Assembly: GCA_902516225.1 (NCBI GenBank)
Contig: CABXXS010000006.1
Coordinates: forward strand, 1-33,983
Length of the DNA stretch: 33,983 bases
Direction: 5' to 3'
Source of the DNA: Puniceicoccaceae bacterium
GTDB taxonomy: Bacteria; Verrucomicrobiota; Verrucomicrobiae; Opitutales; Coraliomargaritaceae
Shown: one piece after another, positions 1-8,716 of the stretch
Layout of the letters: the number at the start of each line of letters is the position of its first letter
Numbering within the stretch: the first letter of the stretch is position 1
Position numbers and translations under genes: made by a program
Notes under the pieces: model-generated
Database searches by the model: none
The model's input: the letters and a program-made list of their open reading frames with translations, nothing else
Told to the model about the DNA's origin: nothing

Positions 1-142
1 GCGCGAAGATTTCGTCTGCTGTTGGGTGATCACGCTTTTCGAGTAACTGCGCAAAAATGTGTTCTCGCTGCTTGGTAGAGCGTTGGCCGCCAGCCTTTAA
101 AGCGTTGTCTAACAGTTTCTTATATTTTGATTTGAGGTGCAT
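1..142 (-). CDS. Fur-family transcriptional regulator, N-terminal fragment (left copy)
   Basis: The reading frame starts at an ATG (complement of 140-142) and runs off the window edge after 47 codons. The translated start contains [17 protein letters not shown] followed by [10 protein letters not shown]. This is the usual opening of the Fur/PerR/Zur winged-helix domain: an R-x-T-x-Q-R-like helix, then DHP-A-EI. The metal-binding residues and dimerisation domain lie outside the window, so iron, peroxide or zinc specificity cannot be told. There is no Shine-Dalgarno sequence. The gene is preceded by three palindromic operator-like sites and follows the 566-aa sulfatase in the same direction. 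It is identical to 33842-33983. Confidence 0.82.
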   Translation of the reverse strand, partial: MHLKSKYKKLLDNALKAGGQRSTKQREHIFAQLLEKRDHPTADEIFA

Positions 143-181
143 AATATTAGCTTATTAAGTAGTAGAATACCTTATATATAA

Positions 182-245
182 TGAGAATTATTCTAAATAA
201 GCAGATATTTGAGAGTATCTCAAGTATTAATTAGAATAATTCTAA
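182..245 (-). promoter_or_regulatory. Triple Fur/PerR-like palindromic operator array (left copy)
   Basis: Three 15-bp inverted repeats with 7-1-7 geometry lie between the 566-aa sulfatase and the Fur-family gene. They are TGAGAATTATTCTAA at 182-196 (one mismatch between arms), TTGAGAGTATCTCAA at 209-223 (one mismatch) and TTAGAATAATTCTAA at 231-245 (perfect). The perfect site closely resembles the PerR/Fur box layout (TTATAAT-N-ATTATAA). Autoregulation of the adjacent Fur-family gene is the simplest reading. This is inferred from motif and position only. Confidence 0.6.
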
Positions 246-318
246 ATATTCCGATAACCCGCTTTCCCAAAAGGTAGACCTCAATACTGCTCGCTAGTTG
301 CCAATAACGCCTGATGGT

Positions 319-2019
319 CTAGTGCGATTCGAGACGGTTGCGATTTTTGCTGATGTCCTGAATCATTTCGTGAAGTATTTGCCTATGCTTTGTCGCTACT
401 TTTGATTGGCTTTTCGCTAGGTTCTCCCACTCATGAGGGTCTGTACGATGATCATAAAGTTCTTCTTTGCCGTTATTATAGCGAATATAACGATAATCTT
501 TGCTACGTATTGAGTAGTGATGTGCCCCTTGCTTATTCGAAGCTTTTGGATCGTGTACGAGTGTGAGAGCTGCATTTGGCCCTTCCCAGACTTTGGATTC
601 TGGATTTTCAAGCAGGGTTCGGAGGCTATAACCGTCGAGAAATGCACCCTTTGAATCCATTCGGTTATCTGTTGGTAGACCACAAAGATCAACAAGTGTG
701 GGATATAAGTCTATAAGTGACACTGGTATATTGGAAACCTTAGAGCCGGGAACAGACAATGATGGAGCGCGAATAAGTAGAGGAACACGGCAGGATTCTT
801 CCCAGGGTGAAGCCTTGAAGAGCCATTCTTTTTCGCCTACATTAAAGCCATGATCGCTAGTAATGATAACAATTGTATTTTCAGCCAGGGTACTATTTTC
901 TAGCGCATTAAGAACAGTGCCAATGGAATCATCAACAGCTGCAACACAGGCAAGGTAGGCTTGTGTATAGACACGCAAAGCATGCAACTTATCTTGGTCG
1001 TAAGACTCTAAGAGTGTCTGGTAGTAACGTGGTCCTTTGTTCCGGTCTTTATTTCTCGCAGGAACCAAGTCATGCATGTGAGTATCATTTATATCATTTT
1101 CTACTAACTGCGCGATCAAGACTTGATCGATGATACCGCTTTTTTCGAGAGGAAATAAATCAAAGTACTTTTGTGGGGCGTGCAGCGGAGTATGTGGCCG
1201 CACAAAACCTACAGCTAAGAAAAATGGTTCTTCTGAGGTTTCCAGTTCTTTGATTTGATTGACAGTCCAATAGGCATTACGCTCATCAGGCGTGGGATCC
1301 CGGTCATCCTTGCTGACGTAGCGGAAGGGAGCGCCCCAATAAGGAATGCCTCCACAGAAGAACCGCTCGCCATTTTTTCGCTTCGGGGAATTCCATGCGC
1401 TCTCTAAAGATCCGTAAGAACCATCTATATTTCCAATTTCCCTAAAAGGGTTTGGCACGTCCGGAAGGGCACCGAGAGTTTTACCTGAAGTTCCCCAGTA
1501 GGGTCCGTAATCGGTCAAGTGTTCGTAGTGCGACCACTCACGAGCGCGGTTTTCCGCAGACTTTGGGCTATTATTATTTCGGTAGCCAGCCCACATGTGG
1601 TGGCTTACTTTTCCACTGCCGATTGCTCTATAGCCGTTTTCTTTGAAGAAACGATTGAGAGTGAAGCTCTTTTTAGCCACTTCACTACGCTCGTACCATT
1701 CTTCCCAAAAGTAGCACTCGCTGGTTTGATGGTAGAGCCCATACATCATGCTAGAGCGCGAAGGAGCGCAGACGGGATTGTTGCTATACGCAAGAGGAAA
1801 GGTCGTGGCCGACTTTGCGAAGCGGGCGATATTAGGGGTCACCGTTTGTGGATGCCCCTCTTGTCCTCCTATGTCACAGACCCAATCATTTAAATCGTCA
1901 CAAATGATAAAGAGTACATTCGGTCTTTCAGCTGCGATTGAAAAGCTACCTATCAGGCAAAAAGAACAAAAAATGTGAGCGTAAATGTGAAGTCGGGATA
2001 TTCGTAAGAAACTAAACAT
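319..2019 (-). CDS. Secreted type I sulfatase, iduronate-2-sulfatase-like (left copy)
   Basis: This 566-aa protein would hydrolyse sulfate esters on a sugar, probably outside the cytoplasm. It has an N-terminal signal peptide (about residues 1-30, ending SIAA). The calcium-binding pair D41-D42 lies in IICDDLND. The maturation motif is C84-A-P-S-R88, whose Cys would become formylglycine. Further conserved sites are GK136-137 with H140, RPH at 274-276, and S-D389-H390-G. The length and the GFVRPHTPLHAPQKYFD block are typical of iduronate-2-sulfatase-like enzymes, but the real substrate is probably an algal polysaccharide and not a glycosaminoglycan. It lies 77 bp downstream of the symporter gene and 176 bp upstream of the Fur-family gene. 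It resembles the sulfatase at 18419-20023. It is identical to 31965-33665. Confidence 0.9.
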   Translation of the reverse strand: MFSFLRISRLHIYAHIFCSFCLIGSFSIAAERPNVLFIICDDLNDWVCDIGGQEGHPQTVTPNIARFAKSATTFPLAYSNNPVCAPSRSSMMYGLYHQTSECYFWEEWYERSEVAKKSFTLNRFFKENGYRAIGSGKVSHHMWAGYRNNNSPKSAENRAREWSHYEHLTDYGPYWGTSGKTLGALPDVPNPFREIGNIDGSYGSLESAWNSPKRKNGERFFCGGIPYWGAPFRYVSKDDRDPTPDERNAYWTVNQIKELETSEEPFFLAVGFVRPHTPLHAPQKYFDLFPLEKSGIIDQVLIAQLVENDINDTHMHDLVPARNKDRNKGPRYYQTLLESYDQDKLHALRVYTQAYLACVAAVDDSIGTVLNALENSTLAENTIVIITSDHGFNVGEKEWLFKASPWEESCRVPLLIRAPSLSVPGSKVSNIPVSLIDLYPTLVDLCGLPTDNRMDSKGAFLDGYSLRTLLENPESKVWEGPNAALTLVHDPKASNKQGAHHYSIRSKDYRYIRYNNGKEELYDHRTDPHEWENLAKSQSKVATKHRQILHEMIQDISKNRNRLESH

Positions 2020-2096
2020 ATATAACTTTAAGTCGTGCAGGATTAATATTAAATAATTAACTGGGACTTTGGTGGTACTTAAAAATATTTTATTAT

Positions 2097-3557
2097 CTAA
2101 ACTCTGCCGCGTCTAGATTCGAGCTCTTCACGAATGCTTTGCATACGCACTTTGCTTAGTGGGTAAGTAGTGCTTAATAAAAGTGCAAACCCTAGGCAGA
2201 TTACCGGGAGTAAAACAAGTGCGAGGCGCATATTAGTAAGTGTTTCCTGTGTCTGGGCACCCTCTAACTCGGCATTAAAGCCTGTCTTTTGTAGAACCAC
2301 GCCAGCCACGATAAGGGCAACTGTAGCACCTGCTTTCGTCATCCATCCACTGATTGCATTGAAGACACCTTCACGGCGTTTTCCATTCTTAAATTCATCG
2401 TAATCACAGTAATCAGAGAGCATCGACAAAAAGATCGCCCAAAATGTTGTATAGGCAGGAGCGAAGAAAAATGGATCGAGGAAAACAAGTTGCGGAATCT
2501 CTTGGCTGTATGTGAACCAACGCGCTATTGATCCTATCAAAGCGAAGCCTAGTGCCATTGAAAGCAGAACTTTTTTTTCCATCTTGGCTAGGAACGTCGA
2601 GATCACAAAAAGCATTAGGTAGCCTAAAACTTGGAGAATATTTTGAACTATGGCATTATAAGTGGAGCCAGTAGCAATGTCTCCCTGCCATATGTAATAC
2701 ATGTTCACATAAAGGCCTAGAGTACCTACGAGTAGGATACTAGAAAGTAGGCCGATACCTATCCCGTGAAGCATGAGAAAAGGCTTATCTGTAATCAAGG
2801 AAAGGAAACTTGGGAGGAAGGGGACTCTTTTTTGCTTCGCCGCAATTTTATTATACCTCTCTTTTGGAAAAATAGCGCAGACCATACCCGAGAGTAAAAT
2901 AGTGGCGCTCGCAATACCCATCAAAAAGCGGATTCCACTCACAGGATCCGCCCAAGGTAATTCAAAATTGACCAAATTTCCAATTTGGATTCGTTCCATT
3001 TGTGTGAGCGGGAAAATCCATGGAATGAAGAGTAGGGTAGTTTTAACAAAGAATGAAGAATAAATCCTTATGGTAGTTCGCTCGCTGTAGTCGGGGGTCA
3101 TTTCTGTAGCAAGAGCCCGAAAAGGAACTGAGTAGATTGTGTAGGTCGTGAAGAAAATAATCGCGAAGCAAAAGAGGTAGATTGTCTTGGCGTTTTCCGT
3201 CCAGTCAGGAGAAGCAAACCAAATTAGTGGGTAAGTTATAGCCATGAGGATGGCTCCAAGTAATATAAAGGGTTTCCTGCGACCAAATTTACTTTTCCAG
3301 TTATCGGATATATATCCTATGACTGGGTCTGTTATGGCGTCCCATAGGCGCATTAGTCCGAGTACCCAACCAATAGTGTCTGGAGGAAGCTTCAGGATTG
3401 TATTATAAATAGGGGTGGCCAGGTCGTTAATGCCATTTTCACCGTAACGATTGGCAACTTCACCGGCACCGAAGGCTAATTTTTCCCCAAATTTTAGACT
3501 CTTATCTTCCGCTGTAGACTCGCCTTCGCGTGGCGGACTTTTTTCCGTGGTATTCAT
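2097..3557 (-). CDS. GPH-family (MelB-like) sugar:cation symporter (left copy)
   Basis: This 486-aa polytopic membrane protein belongs to the glycoside-pentoside-hexuronide group of the major facilitator superfamily. The family hallmark DPVIGYISDNWKSKFGRRKP begins at D77. Together with D73 it supplies two acidic residues in the place of the MelB cation-binding aspartates. About twelve hydrophobic segments follow a charged, roughly 20-residue cytoplasmic N-terminus with no cleavable signal. The gene starts 5 bp after the GH2 stop codon, so the two are almost certainly co-transcribed. The likely role is uptake of mono- or disaccharides made by the exported enzymes. It is identical to 30427-31887. 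Confidence 0.88.
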   Translation of the reverse strand: MNTTEKSPPREGESTAEDKSLKFGEKLAFGAGEVANRYGENGINDLATPIYNTILKLPPDTIGWVLGLMRLWDAITDPVIGYISDNWKSKFGRRKPFILLGAILMAITYPLIWFASPDWTENAKTIYLFCFAIIFFTTYTIYSVPFRALATEMTPDYSERTTIRIYSSFFVKTTLLFIPWIFPLTQMERIQIGNLVNFELPWADPVSGIRFLMGIASATILLSGMVCAIFPKERYNKIAAKQKRVPFLPSFLSLITDKPFLMLHGIGIGLLSSILLVGTLGLYVNMYYIWQGDIATGSTYNAIVQNILQVLGYLMLFVISTFLAKMEKKVLLSMALGFALIGSIARWFTYSQEIPQLVFLDPFFFAPAYTTFWAIFLSMLSDYCDYDEFKNGKRREGVFNAISGWMTKAGATVALIVAGVVLQKTGFNAELEGAQTQETLTNMRLALVLLPVICLGFALLLSTTYPLSKVRMQSIREELESRRGRV

Positions 3558-3562
3558 TACGG

Positions 3563-6487
3563 CTATATTTTCTTTAAAGCGTTGGTATTTGCAACTCCGC
3601 TGTCAGCGCAGTTCGCATTCGTTTGGACTGTATTTACCTCGAAACCATAGTGAACCATGTTAGATAGGATACGAGATGCAACAGGGTCACTTGATACTTT
3701 GCTGCGAAGAATTAGGGTACTTAGTATAATCCTGCCTTGCCCATGCACTTTGACGGCAAGATTTGTGCCATGCCATAGTTCTTCACCTCCTAGATAAGTG
3801 CGCTTTTTGAGCTTCGTAGCAATCACTTCAGGTCTATACCATGTTATCGAATAGGATAGAGCCTCGGACGCTTCTAATTCGTAGAGGCTCTCCACAGGGG
3901 CAACTTCTTGGTAAGGCTCATCCATGAGGCAATTACTTGGTAAACCATCGAAAATTGGATGTGATTTAGCAATATGAGCGGTGCCTTCCCAAAAAGAGAA
4001 AGACGGACGCGCCGTTAATTTAAAGGGGAAAATACCCGATTGTAAGAGTAGGTTCTCCGATGCTTCGGTAACGGGGCAGGCATCATACTCTCGGATCATA
4101 AAAGCGGCCTCGTGTATCGAAGGTGGTTCGAGAAAAATAGCATTCGCAGTTCCATTATACACTTCCTTGAGTGCACAATCAATTAGAGGGATGTCTTCGG
4201 CTCGTGAAACATCTTCACCAGAGAAAACATAAAGACAGTTTTGGCTTTTGAATACCCAATCCTTTAGATCTACAGTTTCACATTTTTGTTCTTTTCTCCA
4301 AGATACAAGGTCGCCCGCAGGATCATAAATTACCACCGGATAGGCAGCTCTTTTATTGTTAGGATTGACCACAAAGAGCTCAACATTAGTCGAACGAATT
4401 AAGGTATTATTCAAGGCGTAAGCATCTACTATAATTTCGTTAGCACCTGGGCGTAATAGTTCAGATGGGATCATCGAGTAGCACTCTGATAGGCCCCTGT
4501 TGTGAGTCCAATTTAGTGAAGTATCACTATGCGATTTTTCCGTGCTACTTAACTCAATACGCGCAGGTATTGCACCAGAGGAGTCACGAAATACTATGCG
4601 TATAGTTACATTATCTAGGGTGCTTAAATTTCGCTTATTTACGAAGCAAAGAAGGCGTGGATTTTTGTTGGCCTCTGAAATGGCATGGTAGGCGGCTTTC
4701 GGTCGTTGCCAGTTATCAATTAGTCCCGCCCCAAGAATCCAATCACCATCAGTGAAGGCGTGTATGCAATAGCCCGAAACGACTGGATTTGCTAAGAGTG
4801 CTTCTAATTGACGTTTATTTCCGCGAGCTTGGACTTCTTGTGTAGCGCGGCAGATCGAGTCTACATCTGCAAAGACGGAACTCAATTCACACTCTAGGAG
4901 TGCCTTATCGATAGCTTTAGTTAATTGAGCATGGTGCCGGTAGGCGGGCAGAAGCGGATTTCCCTCCTTCTGGAATCTTTCGTAATTCGTTTCGATTTCT
5001 GGCCAACCACCAAAACCGAACTCAGACATAAAAAGAGGGCTTCCAGCTTCAATATTAGAGTTTCCTTCAATGGTGTCTTCCTTGCCAATGTTTTGATAAA
5101 GCTCCCAGTGTTTCTGGTCTACTGGCGCGCGAACATAGCTATGTAGTTCGGATAGTTTCTGGCGTTCCTGCGTATGGGGTAGGTAAAAATGTGCGCCATC
5201 TGCCCAACCTCCAGACTCGTCGAGTATGAGGCGGGTAGGATCGAGCGATCGTGCCAAAAGTGACATTTTAGGAATAAGCTCGGCTATCTCCTCTCGAGTT
5301 ACTTCATTAAACATTTCCCACCAAATAATACTCGCATGATTGCGATCTCGTAAGACCAGCTCTCTTATTTCGTTTTGTATACGTTTGGGTGTTTCAGCAG
5401 TCAGGGCAGGCCAGCAGCTCATACATTCTACTGCGGGCGAGGCTATAATTAAAATGCCAGCCGCATCGGCTTCCTCTAAAATAATCGGAGGGACAGGACG
5501 TCGCCAAGGTCGTAATAGATTCAAGCCTGCAGCTTTTGCCAGTGCGATTTCTTTACGAACAACCTCACGGTCTTCAGGGTAAGATTGGTGTTTCGCGTAA
5601 ACGCCTTCCCAGAATCCTCCCTGAAGAAATACGGGCAAATCATTTAAGTAGAAGCGTCCCTCTTTTAGTGTAAATTCTCTAAGACCTACGGAGTCTGATT
5701 GGAAAGCTATCTTTTGGCCATTTACAATTAAACTTAATTGAGCTGTGTAAAGGTGTGGATTTTCGCAGTCCCAAAGCTTAGGTTCACAAAGTCGAACTAC
5801 TGTATGCACAGAGTTAGTCCCCGGTCGAAGATGAATCTGCTCAGTACTTTCAAAGCTTTTTTTAGCTGCAGCGTCAGTAAGAGAGATTTTAAGCTTAGCA
5901 TCTAGTTCTTGGGTAGCATTCGACAGAATGTTAGCCTGTAATCGAAAGCCGGAGTCTGCAATAGAGCTTTGATAAAAGACTTGTTCGAACCAATAATCTT
6001 GATGGAATTCGAGTCTAACTGATTGCCAAATTCCAGCTGTTAAACCACCACGCCAATGGGGCATTTGATTAGGTCCTAGGCCATTTACAGTTATGTCTTT
6101 AGTGACTATCGGACCTACAACACGAACCACTATTAAATTACGAGCACCAAAGGTGAGGAAGTCTTGAACCTGGAAGAAAAAGGGAGTGTACCCACCTTCA
6201 TGTGAATCAACTTCTTTTCCATTTACCCAAACAGTGGTGCAGTAATTAGATGCTTCAAATATAAGTCGACATACCTGCCCCTGGTTGGAAGCCTCAATCT
6301 TTACCTCTTTGGCGTACCAAGCTACGCCCTCGTAATCCTGTTCAAATTCTTCCCAACATGAAGGCACAGGAATTGATTTTTCTGACTCGATAAGTCGGTA
6401 GGCGGGAACAAACCAACTCTCGCTAAATCCTTGGTTATCGGGGTCTAGCTTAAAGCTCCATTCGCCATCTAAATTTATTTTATGCAC
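3563..6487 (-). CDS. GH2 family glycosidase, beta-galactosidase/glucuronidase-like (left copy)
   Basis: This 974-aa enzyme starts at a GTG (complement of 6485-6487). The order is a jelly-roll sugar-binding domain (about 1-165), an Ig-like domain (about 170-280) and a TIM barrel (about 285-605). The proton donor is E395 in WWEMFNE and the nucleophile is E489 in MSEFGFGG. RDRNHASIIWW is the standard GH2 strand before the acid/base. There is no signal peptide, so it should act in the cytoplasm on imported sugars. This fits the symporter gene starting 5 bp downstream. Residues from about 605 to the end form a C-terminal extension discussed for the identical right copy (27497-30421). Confidence 0.88.
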   Translation of the reverse strand: MHKINLDGEWSFKLDPDNQGFSESWFVPAYRLIESEKSIPVPSCWEEFEQDYEGVAWYAKEVKIEASNQGQVCRLIFEASNYCTTVWVNGKEVDSHEGGYTPFFFQVQDFLTFGARNLIVVRVVGPIVTKDITVNGLGPNQMPHWRGGLTAGIWQSVRLEFHQDYWFEQVFYQSSIADSGFRLQANILSNATQELDAKLKISLTDAAAKKSFESTEQIHLRPGTNSVHTVVRLCEPKLWDCENPHLYTAQLSLIVNGQKIAFQSDSVGLREFTLKEGRFYLNDLPVFLQGGFWEGVYAKHQSYPEDREVVRKEIALAKAAGLNLLRPWRRPVPPIILEEADAAGILIIASPAVECMSCWPALTAETPKRIQNEIRELVLRDRNHASIIWWEMFNEVTREEIAELIPKMSLLARSLDPTRLILDESGGWADGAHFYLPHTQERQKLSELHSYVRAPVDQKHWELYQNIGKEDTIEGNSNIEAGSPLFMSEFGFGGWPEIETNYERFQKEGNPLLPAYRHHAQLTKAIDKALLECELSSVFADVDSICRATQEVQARGNKRQLEALLANPVVSGYCIHAFTDGDWILGAGLIDNWQRPKAAYHAISEANKNPRLLCFVNKRNLSTLDNVTIRIVFRDSSGAIPARIELSSTEKSHSDTSLNWTHNRGLSECYSMIPSELLRPGANEIIVDAYALNNTLIRSTNVELFVVNPNNKRAAYPVVIYDPAGDLVSWRKEQKCETVDLKDWVFKSQNCLYVFSGEDVSRAEDIPLIDCALKEVYNGTANAIFLEPPSIHEAAFMIREYDACPVTEASENLLLQSGIFPFKLTARPSFSFWEGTAHIAKSHPIFDGLPSNCLMDEPYQEVAPVESLYELEASEALSYSITWYRPEVIATKLKKRTYLGGEELWHGTNLAVKVHGQGRIILSTLILRSKVSSDPVASRILSNMVHYGFEVNTVQTNANCADSGVANTNALKKI

Positions 6488-6638
6488 GGTTTATATAATA
6501 ATTTAATATGGGTTTTTCGATGCATTGAAGCGTGTAAATATGTTTTTGAATCCGTCATACATTTATCTTTTCCCATGATTAGAGGGATACATAAACACAA
6601 CTTTTAGAGCGAAGATAGAAAGTAAAAATTACTGCGTG

Positions 6639-7122
6639 TTAATTTCTTTTTATTAAATCTAAGAGGGCTTCGAGGCTCGCTACTCGCTTGGGTTCTTTTT
6701 CTGCCAGGTTTTCTCTCTGGCCGATATCGGCATCGAGATCGTAAAGCTGAGGCTCAGGGCTACAGCCAGTTTCAATATCTTTCCCTGCAAATAGTGCGGG
6801 ACCCTTAGTTGGAGGCAGGTAAACCCAGTTATTTTGGCGCATAACAGTTTTAGCGCCTATGCCTTCGGTCACCAGATTTTCGCGCCCTACGTTATCTTTA
6901 CCAAAAAGTACCTCACTCATATCCAGACTATCTGCTCGCTCACTAGTAGGTATATTTACACCAGCAATTTGAGCAAAGCTTGTTAGAAAATCGGCGTGGC
7001 TAAAAAGAGCGGGGCTCTCACCGGATTTGATCCGCCCTGGAGCCCAGGCTATCATCGGCACGCGAGAGCCTCCATCGAACATACTGTATTTGCCGCCGCG
7101 GAGTGGACCTGCTGGCTTGTGC
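6639..7122 (-). pseudogene. Sulfatase C-terminal fragment, truncated at the repeat boundary
   Basis: This is the last 160 or so codons of the sulfatase that is nearly complete at 25891-27345. The open frame ends upstream at a TAG lying at the junction with unrelated sequence (7123-7125 on the complementary strand). The fragment keeps the LRGGKY-SMFDGGSRVPM region and the C-terminal subdomain (QLYDLDADIGQRENLAEKEP). It lacks the signal peptide, the metal-binding aspartates, the CTPSR maturation site and the SDNG metal site, so it cannot be an active sulfatase. The first internal ATG, at 7082, would give 147 residues, but there is no reason to think it is used. The break coincides exactly with the end of the inverted repeat. 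Confidence 0.85.
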
Positions 7123-7231
7123 TACCGAATATCCCGAAAAGCTTAATCATTTAAGCCAACTCTTAGAGGCAGCGCATGCACCCAGTGAGCACTTTGTCTT
7201 CGGGCGTGGGCGCCCAAATAAAAATAAGTAA
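7123..7231 (+). pseudogene. C-terminal remnant of a second sulfatase, 5' part lost at the repeat junction
   Basis: Starting at the junction, one frame reads (A)TEYPEKLNHLSQLLEAAH, then APSEHFVFGRGRPNKNK and a TAA (7229-7231). This matches the usual tail of type I sulfatases, where the last helix after D-L-A-x-x-x-P-E carries AAH-x-PS-E. The gene has no start codon or catalytic part: everything upstream is replaced by the inverted-repeat arm, which encodes another sulfatase on the other strand. The TAA overlaps the ATG of the next gene (TAATG), so in the original locus this gene was probably the upstream member of the rightward operon. It is too short for standard gene callers. Confidence 0.75.
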
Positions 7232-8706
7232 TGGTCAGCTATTATTTTATGCGAAATAAATTGAGCTGCATTTTACTTGGAATCGCTAGTGCAGCGCTGT
7301 GCACCACTTCGCTCTATTCAGTGGTTCGACCAAATGTATTAATATTCCTCGTCGATGACATGGGCTTAATGGATAGCTCTGTGCCCTTCCTAAGTGAGAA
7401 CGGCGAGCCTAAGGTACACACGCTTAACCAGCGCTATCGCACCCCAAATATTGAGAGCCTAGCGAGCCAAGGTCTGAGATATGAGCGCTTCTACGCAAAT
7501 AGTGTATGTTCCCCATCACGTGTCTCGTTGTTAACCGGTCAAAGCTCAGCGCGCCACCGGACTACCCAGTGGATTTATCCATACGGTAAAAATGCCGACC
7601 CACAGGCTCCAAAAAAATGGAATTGGCAGGGCCTTAAAGAAGGCTCAGTTACACTGCCCAGAATATTATCCCACGCAGGCTACGAAACGATTCATGTCGG
7701 CAAGGGGCACTGGGGACCACTCGACTATTCAGGCGCAGACCCCTTGCGGATCGGCTTTATTCATAATATAGCAGGTGCAGCCTGGGGACGCCCTGGCAGT
7801 TATTACGGTAAGAAAAATTTTACAAATGCACAGAACCTTCGTCAACCACCGCACCTTGAGGCATACTATGGCAAAGACACCCATTTGACTGAAGCACTTA
7901 CCGAGAAGATGCTCGAGCGACTGGATGCTGCACATGCCACTGGTAAGCCTATTTTTGCCCATATGTCTTTTTACGCTGTGCACAGTCCATTTGAGGCAGA
8001 TGCAAAATTCCTAAAGAACTATCCACAGGATTTTCCGGGGCGTGCCTTCGCGGCGATGATAGAAGGTATGGACCATTCAGTCGGGAAAATTCTGAATCAC
8101 CTACAAACGCTTGGTATAGCCGAAGAGACGATAGTCTTTTTCCTCGGTGACAACGGCTCCGACTATAGCAGCCGGCCACTACGCGGTAAAAAAGCAGAAC
8201 GATATGAAGGCGGCACGCGCGTTCCATTTATGGTTAGCTGGGCCCAGCCCACCGACAGCCAACTACAAGATCGCTGGGCCATACCGCAGGGCGTCCTCCA
8301 CAATTCCAGCTTCGGCACCATCCTCGACTTAATGCCGACGATTCTCGAACTGACGGGCATCCAAGCACCTAAAGACCATACGATGGATGGTTACGACCTC
8401 AGAACTGTAACCGCTGGGGAGAGCCCACAGACATTCCTGATGCACTTCCCGCATAAGCATCGTTCTGCGTACTTCACCACATGGCACAATGGCAATTGGA
8501 AGCTAATTTACCAATACTCTGCCGAACCCCGTATGCAATTATTCAACCTAGCAGCAGACATTGACGAAAGTAACGACCTCTCGTTGCAACGCCCCGAGCG
8601 ACTGCAAGAAATGTTTCGCCAGATGGAAGGTGCTCTAAACGAATGCCAAGCACTTTTCCCCGTCGATTCTCAAACCAAGCAATTACTACGTCCGTATTTA
8701 TATTAA
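7231..8706 (+). CDS. Secreted type I sulfatase (CSPSR)
   Basis: This 491-aa arylsulfatase-like enzyme has a signal peptide (about residues 7-30). The metal pair is D42-D43 in FLVDDMG. The maturation motif is C93-S-P-S-R97, followed by LLTGQ. The core also shows GKGHWG (K158, H160), GDNG (D307-N308) and LRGKKAERYEGGTRVPF (K320). The ATG at 7231 overlaps the preceding sulfatase stop codon. An ATG at 7249 (MRNKLS) would give a more conventional signal peptide, and neither has a Shine-Dalgarno sequence. The next sulfatase follows after 10 bp. The enzyme is expected to be exported and to need a formylglycine-generating or anaerobic maturase encoded elsewhere. The sugar substrate cannot be read from the sequence. 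Confidence 0.9.
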   Translation: MVSYYFMRNKLSCILLGIASAALCTTSLYSVVRPNVLIFLVDDMGLMDSSVPFLSENGEPKVHTLNQRYRTPNIESLASQGLRYERFYANSVCSPSRVSLLTGQSSARHRTTQWIYPYGKNADPQAPKKWNWQGLKEGSVTLPRILSHAGYETIHVGKGHWGPLDYSGADPLRIGFIHNIAGAAWGRPGSYYGKKNFTNAQNLRQPPHLEAYYGKDTHLTEALTEKMLERLDAAHATGKPIFAHMSFYAVHSPFEADAKFLKNYPQDFPGRAFAAMIEGMDHSVGKILNHLQTLGIAEETIVFFLGDNGSDYSSRPLRGKKAERYEGGTRVPFMVSWAQPTDSQLQDRWAIPQGVLHNSSFGTILDLMPTILELTGIQAPKDHTMDGYDLRTVTAGESPQTFLMHFPHKHRSAYFTTWHNGNWKLIYQYSAEPRMQLFNLAADIDESNDLSLQRPERLQEMFRQMEGALNECQALFPVDSQTKQLLRPYLY

Positions 8707-8716
8707 TCACTACAGC

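Larger units (their letters stand above)
1..7122. repeat. Left arm of a 7,122-bp perfect inverted repeat
   Basis: Base p here is the complement of base 33984-p at the other end of the window. The match runs from the first base to 7122 and fails at 7123 (T here, versus the complement G of base 26861). The three long proteins encoded in the arm (566, 486 and 974 aa) are identical in both copies, so no divergence is visible. All genes in the arm read leftward, toward the window end. No transposase, integrase, flanking target duplication or short terminal repeat is visible at the inner boundary, so this is not a recognisable transposon. It is either a recent inverted duplication or an assembly or amplification artefact. 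Confidence 0.97.

Noticed and set aside
1519..1893. Long opposite-strand frames inside the sulfatase, GH2 and other genes (for example 124 codons here)
   Set aside because: They are shadows of the real genes with no domain match or start context, and they recur identically in the mirror copy because the DNA is the same.
1..7122. Inverted repeats as ends of a transposon or terminal repeats of a phage or linear replicon
   Set aside because: No transposase, integrase, replication or packaging gene is present, and the repeat boundary cuts through a metabolic gene. A linear replicon end cannot be excluded but has no positive support.
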